A DNA stretch of 64,000 nt from Polydactylus sextarius (lineage: Eukaryota > Chordata > Actinopteri > Polynemidae). The notes beneath the pieces are model-generated. The model searched no databases. It saw only the letters and a program-made list of their open reading frames with translations, and had not been told where the DNA came from. The translations under genes and the position numbers were made by a program. The stretch covers positions 14,219,313 through 14,283,312 of the forward strand of contig CM028909.1 in NCBI GenBank assembly GCA_016801845.1, read 5' to 3'. Of the stretch, positions 54,151 through 64,000 are shown one piece after another (position 1 is the stretch's first letter; each line of letters starts with the position of its first letter).

Positions 54151-57100
54151 AAAGATTTTATATTAATGAAAAAAATCATCATCAGTTGGAGCCTGCGAGT
54201 TATAAAACACCAAACAGCGTTTTGACAACTGATAAGACTAGAATTTCATGTCTCATGCCACAGAGACTCAGGATGCCACTACAGCTGTCAGCTTCTCAGC
54301 TCCACCCTTGGGCAAACAATGTGAGAAGATTGGGGTGAGGACCTCGGGCTACAACCTGAAAAATCACCAACAATTAGACCTGTGGCGCCCTGAGGACAAC
54401 GCTGAATGTCCTTGAGTGGCTGGGTCCTGAACTCTAACGAACATTTTCAGACAGACTTTAAGGTCTTTTCAATCAAAGATGCTTCTTTATCAACTCTGAC
54501 AGAGCAGCAGTGAGGATGTTTTTTAGCTATTAGATCAAATGTTAAGAGAAAACGCTACAACATGTCTGTGCTTGCCCAAAGATTTTGCTAGAAGTTGCTA
54601 AATCAATACAGAAATAAAGAAAATATTGCAGGAATATAAACTAACAGGGTCCCAGCTGCTGACCACACATGGATAAATACATCCTCCGCTGTTTTCTTGG
54701 GAAAATGACACAAGCAGCTTTGCTGGGATGCCTCTTGTTAGATATAAACTAACTGCACACATGTACAAAAAGTTGTCATAGACAAACATTAACTGAGTGT
54801 TAAAGTGGACAGTGCAGGTACTGACACCCTGATTAGTGAAAGCAGAAAAATGCATTCAGCCTAGTGATTAATACCAGGTCACTGAATACTCACACACAAC
54901 TCTGTCTATGTAAAAATGTGGGAGGACATAAGCTATGAGGAATGTCTCACCCACTTTCAACTCCCCTCACCCTTTTTGAGTAAACACACATCCCTTCCTC
55001 CAACCAGCGTCTCTCTTTCCCTCCATCTCCCCTTTTTCCTCGATGGAAATGCTGAGGGTTTTATAAAACAGTCTGATCTAACATTACAATATAGTAAATG
55101 TGGGATCATTTATATTTTGAGCTTGTGTACACATTTAGCTGACTGTGCCCACACGCCTGATAGCAATTGTTGTTCAGCTAATGTGCTACAGTAGATACAA
55201 GTAAAATGGTCACTTTCATCACAACACAACTCAGACTTTTAGCAATTTAACATTTTGAGAGGCAAGTTCAAATTCAGAAACAGTAGAAAGTATTTTTTAC
55301 AGTTAAAAGCAGAATAAAATCAAATGTTCAAGATTTTGATGTGATATTAGTTTGATATCAAGCTTAATACCTTTGGATTGAGGCTGGTAAAACATCTGAT
55401 GTTCAATTACTGTCCATCTTCTTGTTAATATGTTTAAACTCTAAGAAAGTGGGAGTGAATTACTGAGGTTTCAAGTCTTTCTATACTAAACTTTCTGGTC
55501 TTCAACCCTGACTGATACTGCCTCACATGGTATGACATGAGGCACTTTATCAGATTTCACACAGCTTCTACTGCAGCTACAGTAGTACTCCAAAAAATGC
55601 CTAGTAAACAGATCATGATATGGTTTCCTCTTTAAAAAGAAACAATTCAAGGAAGTGGAGGCTGTATTTAGTGAAGAACAATTCAGTTGACAAATATACT
55701 TGGGCTCCTTTATTCATGTTAATGTACACCTACTTAGCCACAGGTTAAGTGTCCATTGTATTCTAAACAACTAGATAAGAGTTTACCAAAAAAACGCTGT
55801 TTCTGATCATATTTTCTTCCTCTCATTACAAAACATGCTCTTGCCTGAAGTCTTCACTGAGAAATTCTGCAGAGAAGCTGAAGCCAATCTCAAAATTTCA
55901 AGGTTGAATCAAACTTGAGACTAGAAGGGGCTGCTCGGGATCCAGGCCAGCTAAAGTCAGAGAACCTAGCTGGAGACCAAAATAGGACAGAGCCATTGAG
56001 ACTCCCCCGGCCCAATTTATCACAGTGCGCACAGCTCGGCTCAGAGAGATAGGTCGAATGAGAGAAATATCACACAGAATTATCCCTCCATCTGCCCCTG
56101 AGCCTCCGCTTGCAGTAAAGACAGATGGAAAAGTTGGATGGATGGAGGGAAGGAAGGAAAAAGAGGCGTGGTGGTCAAAACTAGAACATGAGCATGATGT
56201 CGTACAAGCAACAGATACGGAGAAACTGTAGGAGAAAAGTGTTCTAAGTCCGATTGATACTCCCAGAATATAAAATAAATAAATGTATGAATGTACCAGT
56301 GAGAGGGGTGATTTAGGAACAGAGCTAATCAGGATTTGGTTAGAAATGATGAATGTTAGTTCTGCTTTCCAAGTCTTCCAAGCCGTCTGCTGTTACATTA
56401 TAAAGTGTGTGTATGTGTGAACACACACCACATTAGCTGGACATTGTGAAGCAGCTGACTTGTTTGTTCTCTGTTCCTTTTTCTACTTGCTTCTTTTTGC
56501 TGCCTCTCTTCTACCCGTCCTCCTCCAAGCTCTCGTTCTCCCTCTGTCTTCATCTCATCCTCTCCTTCGCTCGCTCATTCTCTCTCTTTCTCGCTCTGTG
56601 TTGCAGTGTGACGTCACCATCAGGGAGCTAATGTTGCATATCCTTAAGGTGCTGCATTCCTCTTTACCGACTCACATACACAGCATAAATGAAAGCCAAA
56701 GCTGACATGCAACGTACGCAGCCCGGATGGCTCAACACCAGCATTGTTCCTCTCATCCAGCTCATCTATTCATCTTTGCCTCGCAGCCACGTGAAGTGTT
56801 TGGACGCTGAGGAACGGCATTCAGCGACATTTTTTTTGAAATCCAGTCCGGCAACGTATCTGGATGCTTTCTCATTTGATATTATTGAGTATGTCAAAGT
56901 TTGACTTTCATCAAATTTATTTAATTTAAGTAAATTGACAAAAAACCCTATTCTGATAAACAACTAACTGATTGTAATGACCACGTCTAACTGATTGGTT
57001 AAAATTATATTAATCAAGAAACAAAACAAGTTACATTATTTAATAATGTAAATTACGGTTACATTACTCATTAAAGGAATCCAAAAATGGCAACATCTCA

Positions 57101-60100
57101 ACAAGGGCCAATCAACCTCTGCTGTCTAAGACGACAGACTAGTTTTTAGTCACGATCTGTGTCTACAATCTTAAATCGAGACGAGCAGCGCAACATGTGA
57201 ACTATATCCAAAAACGATCAATCAAAAGCTGCAGCCTACAGGGACTACTTACTCCACATACAGAACGTCTCGATTCAGAATTATTCATTTAAACATCATC
57301 ATTAAAGTATTCATGATTGCAATTAGCCAAATGATTATTTTAATTCATCATTCTGAGACTTATTTTATATGGTGGGAATCCAAATTAAAAGTGTGGATTT
57401 CTCTGTCAAAAACATCCGCAAATAAAGAAGATATTCAGTTTACTATCACAAAAGAATAAACAAGAACTAAAATTAACAATTGAGGAGTTGAATTTTTTTT
57501 TGTAACTGGGAATTTTAGCTTAAAACATTAGTGAGTTATCAACTATGATCAAAACGATAACAGACTAATCTTCTATTACATTAATTGACTGATCTATGCT
57601 CCCTTCAATGCATGAAAGTTAAATTTATCATACTTAAATTGGTTTCAGCTACATTAGTTTCCTAGAGAACAGTAGTGAAGTCCTTGCTGAACTGAAAAAA
57701 AACCACAGAAGCAAACATACAGTGGTACAGTGGAGGGCAGAGTGAGGTATTATGTTTAAAAAAAAGCTGAGGAGCTGATGAAAGCTTTAATAAGAGGTTT
57801 CCTAATGTCTGAGTTTAAGAAGTGTGAGTATGTTACAAAATGAAACTTGGATCCAAAATAGAACCAGCTATCAGATCCTGTCCCTAAAGGCCCTGCTGCT
57901 AATGTAACTGTTCAGCTTTCCCAAAATGCCCTTTTAAGGACTTCCTGAAACCGCAAGCACTGAGATCCAAACAGGAAACTCTCTCAGAGATTATTTTTAT
58001 TCCTCAAAGGATTTTCTTGCCTACATGTTGCCTCTGCATGAACCGCCCCATAGTTTACACAATTCTTCAAGCAGACAAGCTTTACGGTCACTGTCGAATG
58101 ACTAGAAAACAGAAAGAGAAAAAAGAAACTGCGGTTTGATTCGCTTTCTGTGTGACATAAGCCTCCCTGGAAATAACTACTCATGGAGAGACAAATCTGA
58201 AACAGGAAAGTGTGGAGCATTGTGTTTAAACACCTCTGCTGATAAGCACCTATAGCTTAACAATACATACACCAGCTCACCATAGACAGTATGACCTGGA
58301 AGGATGGAAAAACAACCCCCCTCCTCTTCTGTCCACACAGGACCCCCTCAACAGTTTGTAGGCTTGCGTAACTGTACTTCCTACTGTCAACATCTCTGAA
58401 TCTCAAGCAGGCACGTAGAACAGGCTGAAAAGTAAAATACTGACACGAATACTCATAGTAGGTCAAGAGGAACAAAATGAGGCACTTCATCAGGGTGAAA
58501 TGGCCTCTGGTGATTCTGGCATGTACAACGTTTCTGATCCATAATAGATTTCCATGAAGGCTTTTGTGCTGAGCAATTCAGCTGTCTTCTGAGGCGACCT
58601 CAACACGGCAAGAAGGAAATAATAGGAACTCACATGCTACTGCTGGAAGACACACTGTAATAATGTCAATATTGTGAATGTGAGACACTGGATTTTCTTA
58701 TTTTGAAATGAAAAACTTACAACTGTAGCAGACAAACAGAAAGCACAGGAAACTCAGAAGTCAGTCTTTCTTATCCGAGGACCGAAAATAGCAAAGAGGG
58801 ATACTGAGCCACTTTTAATGGCTTGGGAGAAAAATATTTTTCTAGTTTTGGTAAATGGTGCAAGTCTATTTTAACAGAATACTCACATGCTAATACATAA
58901 GCTAATTATAATTAACACTTGCTTTAACTGTTTCTCTTGCCCACGCTCTTGCCTCAAAGACATTCTTTAGTTCATGATTTGTGTTACAATCCCTGCAATA
59001 AATCTCAGCCAGCTACTCCTAAAATCTCACTAACATCGGCTGAATCTATTCATTTGTTTTTACACTAAACAACATTTGTGGATTCAACTCATTTATTTTC
59101 ACTGTACAAGGTACAGGTATGACAAATTAAGATATTTCCTGAAATTTCTGCAAACCACAATCCCTCATTGTCCAAATGCAGGTGTGTGAAAAGAAAGGAA
59201 AAAAAAGTGAACCTATTCTTTAAATGTTACATTGCATTCCTCCATGAAAGTGTTTACCTGATACTCACCACTGTGCAGACGTCATCACTTTTTTTGATAA
59301 CAAGTAGATTACAGCCAAAACTGCTGCTCTGAATGCAACAACTTCTGCTGTGTGAAACAGTAGCTCAGCTCTTCTTCTCAAAAGTTACTGCTATATCTTA
59401 TAAAAGTGTATTCATTTAATGGCCCGTCGCTATCTCGCTAAAGGAAACCATGATGTTGTTAAGTTGTTATTTATTTTACCGCGTTGCTCGGAGGGCACAT
59501 TATAACGTCTGGTCTTGTAAATGCAACAATGGCTGAGGCTTCTGGCGAAAAACTGTTACCACCTCGCTCCCCCGGACGAAAAACACTACTGGCGGCAGCA
59601 AAACTCACATATAACTCTGTTAAATCATTATTTTTGAAAGACTTGTGGTCAGGGAAAACAAGATGCATTGAAGCATTTGCCCTGTTTTAGACATTTATTA
59701 GACCAAACTTAATACAAAGGGAAATACCTGTACAGTTCTAACTTATTTTGATGACGAACTATGACAAACTAACCACGCTTTGACTGGTTATGTTAAACAG
59801 GGCTCCATTATTGACTGTGGTATCTATATATAAATACATTTAATTTGGACCTTCTTGTTCATACATTACAGGCTCATACAACCACCACCAATGGTGTTTA
59901 TAGGTATGAATATTACGAGTAATACTTTCACAACAATAATTCCTCCCACTTCACACAGGATTACACCACTGGTACAAATGACCATCAAAACCACATTGTG
60001 ATGTCATCGGCAGACAGGATTTTTTTTCTTCTTCTTTTTTTTTTTTTTTTTTAATTCCAATAGAGAATTTCCACAACATTCTCTTTCTACTGCACAGTCA

Positions 60101-60245
60101 CATAGCCTGTTTGTTATGTGCATCACTGGGGAACACTTTCACTTCTGTTCACTACCTGCAAACAGCTTGGTCAGCACTCAGGTGTTCAGCTACAATGACA
60201 TCATAGTTTCTTCTGTAGTAGTAGCCACATAAACACAAACGTATA

Positions 60246-60256
60246 CCCCCCCCCCC

Positions 60257-60295
<39 letters not shown>

Positions 60296-60324
60296 AGGGA
60301 GAAAGAGAAAGAGAGAGAGAGAGA
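60246..60324. repeat. (C)n(CA)n(GA)n compound microsatellite
   Basis: About 14 C residues, then a CA run of about 33 bp, then a GA-rich run. Confidence 0.9.
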
Positions 60325-61335
60325 CAGACTAGCCAGGAGGGTGTGGAGAACATATTTTATGCATTCTTCTCCTATATATGTAATTCCCTTGTTAGATGCC
60401 GTGTGTGCGCGCGCTTGTGTGTGTCGGTGTAATAAGCTCAAAGGGGAGTCGTCCAGTCGCGTGCACGTCTTAGTTTGCAGGTTTCACTTAACGATGAATC
60501 CCGGTTAATGCATTTTTTGTTATGAAGGAACAAGCCAAGACAAGGGAACACGCCGCTGTGAGGGTCTGTGCTTCAGTAGTCGAGCAGCATAACAAGGGTG
60601 TGGTGGCTCGAGAGAGAGGAATTTCTTCGGGACAAACATTAAAAATAAAATAAAATAAAACAAAAATGTTATTCTTTATAAAAGTCCTTTAGTAAAGACG
60701 TGGAGGACACACACTTCCTGACCGCATAACTATAAAAAACGAAGTAGGTCACTTAGTAAGTTTAAAGTATTATTTGTTGTGGTATCTTTGCTTTCCAATA
60801 ATCCCTGCTCACTGAGAGAGAAAACATCCGATACTACCGATACATGTTTACTCACCAAACAGGTTTCCAAAGAGAAAGAAAGAAAGGTTCAACTTTTTCT
60901 TTCTTTTTCACAGCCAGCTGGAGCCAGCCTCTACAGCTGAAGTCCACATAATTAAATTACATAATGAAGTGTCTTATGGGTAGAAACAGGGGCTGGGTCC
61001 GTGTGCTACGAATAATCCAGACCAGGATAGCGCTGGAGAGAACAAACAGGTGTGTCCCGCAGTTTGTGACACTTTTTCGTTCGCATTTCTCTGAAACAAT
61101 CCTCGTTAACACTTGAACCATTTGCTCTGGAAAAAGAAACTTCTAAACAAGTAACAGGTTTCAACTCGCCGAGCGGCCGCTGGTACCTCGGTTCATTAAC
61201 GTGGGGCTCGTTTTTAAACTACTTTTCCTTCAAAAACACACACACAAAAAAAAAACCTCGAACTCGCTCCAACAATTCAACTCAAGAAAACGTTTCAGTT
61301 TGACAAAGTGACGAAAACTAAATGAGTTGTCTTAC

Positions 61336-61440
61336 CTTTACCAGACTGTGCCTTCAAAAACCAAGATACTCGGCGTTTCTTCTCGCCCGCAAGCGGCTGT
61401 AAATGAGAGTGAGCTGCCGAGAAGCTGAACCGATGCTCTG
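61336..61440 (-). other. rhoc: rhoc 5' UTR exon and promoter-proximal region
   Basis: On the minus strand a clear splice donor (AAAG followed by GTAAG) lies at 61336/61335. Joining this exon to the acceptor before 47750 places the rhoc ATG directly after it. The exon is rich in CpG and in sequence typical of vertebrate first exons. The right-hand limit, near 61440, is a guess at the transcription start. Intron 1 is then about 13.6 kb. Confidence rests on the donor and on the known RHO gene layout (non-coding exon 1, coding exon 2 starting at ATG). Confidence 0.6.
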
Positions 61441-61466
61441 AAGACCCTCCCAGAGTGATGCATTCA

Positions 61467-61496
61467 CTGGAACTTAGAAACTTAGAAACTTAGAAA
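61467..61496. repeat. Short tandem repeat upstream of rhoc
   Basis: Three copies of an 8-bp unit CTTAGAAA just upstream of the presumed rhoc transcription start. Confidence 0.7.
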
Positions 61497-61639
61497 CTCT
61501 ACTTTCCCATTTCCCAATCGTTTTTTCCCTCAATCATTTAATAATTCTGTCTATGCTACAATCTGATAATGATAATCTATAATAATAGTAATAATGATAA
61601 TAATGATAATGACAGTAACAATAACATGATTGACCCACA

Positions 61640-61830
61640 GCAGTACAGCAATGCAGCGATTAGCACTTTTTCCAAACCTGACTTGGGGCCTATGATCGGT
61701 TTGAATGTTCCTTCTAATTTTTTTCTGCATGACATTTCTCTGGCTGTTTTTAGCTTCCTCCCACAGTTCAAAAAGAGTTAATTGGTAACTGTAAATTGGT
61801 TGTATGCACAAGTCAGAGTGAATGTTGTCA
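61640..61830 (+). repeat. Degenerate copy of a dispersed fish repeat
   Basis: GCAGCGATTAGCAC, TTTGAATGTTCCT, GCTTCCTCCCACAGTTCAAA and GTTAATTGGTAACTGTAAAT occur in the order found in a very common fish repeat. This explains the open frames here. Confidence 0.5.
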
Positions 61831-62313
61831 ATTAACAACATTAAAATGTAATAATTATCAAAACAGTCATCTGAATACTTGTTTTTAGTTATGCTGTAAC
61901 TATGATGAAACTAACTTTCTTGACATGTTTGACATGGTGGTTAATAAATAATGCTGCTACACTGTAGAAACGTTCAGAGCCTTCAGTTTTGTTGAGGGAA
62001 ATTTCCCGACTGCACATGAATGCAACACAGTGTCTTGCCAGTTTGAGATTCCAGCGGTTTCACGCTATTGGTTGAGAACATTTAACCGTTACAACGACCC
62101 GCCCCTTACGGTTATAGAATAATGACATCATTTATGTAGCAGTGGTCTAACATTTAAATGGTGTTGATGCCTTTTGTAAATTAAAAATATTGAGCCAACC
62201 ACTGTCTCAACATCAACATCAACATTATAATTATTATTATTGTTGTTGTTGTTGTTGTTATCTTTGTGAAAGGAAATGGAGTTTGTCCCAAGTACTTTTC
62301 TTGTCTCCCACAG

Positions 62314-62864
62314 TGCAACAGGAAATCACACAACAGGGATTTGAGCTTTTTAACATGCCATTCTCTCAGTGGGGTCGAAAGTTCATTCACCCAAGCATGT
62401 ACACGGTACAAAACAACACAGCAGCTCCAGGGTAAGAAGAATGTTTCATAAAGTACAGTAAGCATATTATTTATCAACAGTAGCCTATTACACAGACACT
62501 GTTGTTTATTTGAGCTTGATAGTACCTGGCAGGCAAATGTCTTGTGCCTTAGTTTTGTTTCCAATGGGGGAGGAGGGGTGAGGGGGGAGTTGACAGAAGA
62601 AAGACTTAGTTGTTGAAAGATCAGAGCCTCAACCTACCGCAACAAATTGAATGTATTTGACTTGTCTGCGTCCTGGCTCCTTGACAGTAATCTGGACAGC
62701 TCGCTGCTGTTTCCATGGTAATACCAACATACTGTAGCTTCAGATAAAAACCATGCGTGGTGACACCTCCCAGTCCCATACAAAAGTGATGCTATTTCTG
62801 CAGGCTATTTGGGAGGGGGAGCTGCTCGTTGATGTGCGCTGACTCGAGGAAGCTGAGTGTTTGA
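62314..62864 (+). CDS. Candidate exons of an unrecognised plus-strand gene divergent from rhoc
   Basis: A candidate exon at 62314-62431 has a strong pyrimidine tract and CAG acceptor before it and GTAAGA after it. Its frame is open for 38 codons (including GFELFNMPFSQWGRKFIHP and TVQNNTAAPG). A second acceptor at 62804 continues in the right phase for 19 codons (LFGRGSC..CADSRKLSV) to TGA 62862-62864. An AATAAA follows near 63142. Promoter-like sequence (inverted CCAAT box, GC-rich CGCCCC) lies at about 62060-62110. No family is recognised and the first exon is not identified. The minus strand is also open here, so chance cannot be excluded. Confidence 0.35.
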
Positions 62865-62869
62865 AGTGG

Positions 62870-63924
62870 AGCCATACTTCATAGTGAACATAACATGCAT
62901 ATGGATTTAAAACATCATTTTCTCTCTGTCCCTGTATAAGGTGGTGCTTTGACTCTGTGCTATGCGGTGCACCAGCCAAATCTGTAAATGAAAATGGTTC
63001 TTAGGACATTTGTTTGGAGATATCAATAATACTGGTGACTATAAATATTTACTTGAATCAGTGCACACAGAGTGAGTTTGAGTCAATATAAAACAAACTT
63101 TTCACGTTTCAGTTCAGGCACAACTTTTTATGAAATTCCAAAATAAAACAGGATCATTATAGTTAAACTGCAGCAGACAGAGCTGGTGATATGAGTTCTA
63201 TTGTGCTTTTACACTGGGTTAAACTTTAATATGCAATATGTGTTTTTACAGGACATGATGTGATAGTAAAGTTGGCCTTTTAGATGTAAAATTTCATCAT
63301 TTCATCCTGTTAGACATTTGTGTGATTTTATTGTAATTACTTGAACATCTGCATGTCCCAAAGAAAATGCTTGTGACTGCTGAAACAGCATTTTAAAAAG
63401 AATATATGGGACATAAAGTGAAATAAGAAAAATATGGTTATAAATGTGATTCTATCATTAGAAATGAACAGTAATTCCAAGTACAACCGCTGGATACACA
63501 ACAGATATACTTTTACTAAATTAGGTTTTGGTTAAGGAAACATAATCTGCAACAGGCAACTTCCAATAAGCTGTCAAGTGATGGTTATCTTGAATCATTG
63601 AATAAAACAAGCAGTGAAGTGAACTTTACTTTCTCTGTTCAGTATCAGTAGTCTGTGTCTGTGGCTTCACTACTGTACCGAACAGTGTCAGTGCAGTGCA
63701 GCGAGTTTCTACAATAAGTCTGGAGGGTACAACTTATCAACACCCACGCTGCTACAAGAAAGCTAGGCTTTGTCACAGTAACTAAGACAGTGTAAAGTGA
63801 GTTGCTAGTTTTCACAGGGTAGATGAATCATGGTACGAGTGCCATGAAGGAGTTGAGCCAACAGGGTGAGTTTGTAAAGAAGAAAGATTTTAAGAAGGAG
63901 GATGGAAACAATGCACAACAAGCT

Positions 63925-63955
<31 letters not shown>

Positions 63956-64000
63956 GAAAAGAAAGAAAAAAACAGAATCAAAAATGATCAACAAGAAATC
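62870..64000. other. Non-coding right edge
   Basis: AT-rich DNA without a supported exon. It ends in an A run and a GAAA-type simple repeat (63925-63970). Confidence 0.5.

Larger units (their letters stand above)
47751..61335. other. rhoc intron 1 (13.6 kb)
   Basis: No supported exon on either strand. It holds poly-A/T runs (for example 48781-48799, 49002-49021, 50481-50504), a TC run near 50861, a decayed repeat at 53931-54150 and a C/CA/GA microsatellite at 60246. An open frame at 59528-59690 with CpG-rich sequence has no recognisable domain. Confidence 0.55.

Noticed and set aside
62181..62564. 127-codon minus-strand open frame
   Set aside because: Contains a trinucleotide-repeat translation (poly-Thr/Ile) and no domain; the opposite strand has better splice signals.

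Overview
The window is vertebrate nuclear DNA and most probably comes from a ray-finned (teleost) fish. It has AT-rich introns with GT/AG splice sites, abundant CA/TA microsatellites, and debris of typical fish LINE, LTR and hAT-like elements. There are no prokaryotic features. Three protein-coding genes can be rebuilt exon by exon. Two are tandem plus-strand copies of the MOV10 RNA helicase gene (about 14.2-22.1 kb and 29.2-40.25 kb). The third is a minus-strand RhoC GTPase gene (coding 43.2-47.75 kb, 5' UTR exon at about 61.34-61.44 kb). MOV10 next to RHOC is the same neighbourhood as on human chromosome 1p13, which supports both identifications.

Layout. 1-13.4 kb: no coding exon recognised; a possible 3' UTR of an upstream plus-strand gene at the left edge, three blocks that look like conserved non-coding DNA, LINE-tail debris and simple repeats. 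13.38-13.7 kb: promoter-like DNA with an NRF1-type palindrome and a possible minus-strand first exon. 14.2-22.1 kb: MOV10 copy A, 21 exons, 858 codons from the first usable ATG, with a solo LTR sitting just behind one splice donor. 22.1-29.1 kb: intergenic mobile-element zone containing a second LTR, a hairpin repeat, a triple CRE-like motif, a LINE fragment split by an hAT-like element, and long microsatellites. 29.2-40.25 kb: MOV10 copy B, 930 codons, with a third LTR of the same family (minus orientation) in an intron. Its open frame stops one codon before the junction to a last exon that still encodes a MOV10-like tail. 40.5-43.2 kb: convergent 3' ends of copy B and rhoc. 43.2-61.45 kb: rhoc, including a 13.6 kb first intron and two hAT-like insertions. 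61.45-64 kb: upstream of rhoc, with two candidate exons of an unrecognised divergent plus-strand gene.

How the genes relate. MOV10 is a superfamily 1 (UPF1-like) 5'-3' RNA helicase that works with Argonaute/P-body RNP and restrains retroelements and RNA viruses. Both copies keep every helicase motif, so both could be active. They share intron phases and nearly all exon lengths through the helicase core but differ at both ends, which is the pattern expected of an old tandem duplication whose copies diversified. RhoC is a conserved actin-regulating GTPase and a neighbour with no obvious functional link. No complete novel multi-gene system was found. The best leads are the diverged MOV10 pair, the stop codon in copy B, LTR copies in both MOV10 genes, and the candidate divergent exons near 62.3-62.9 kb.
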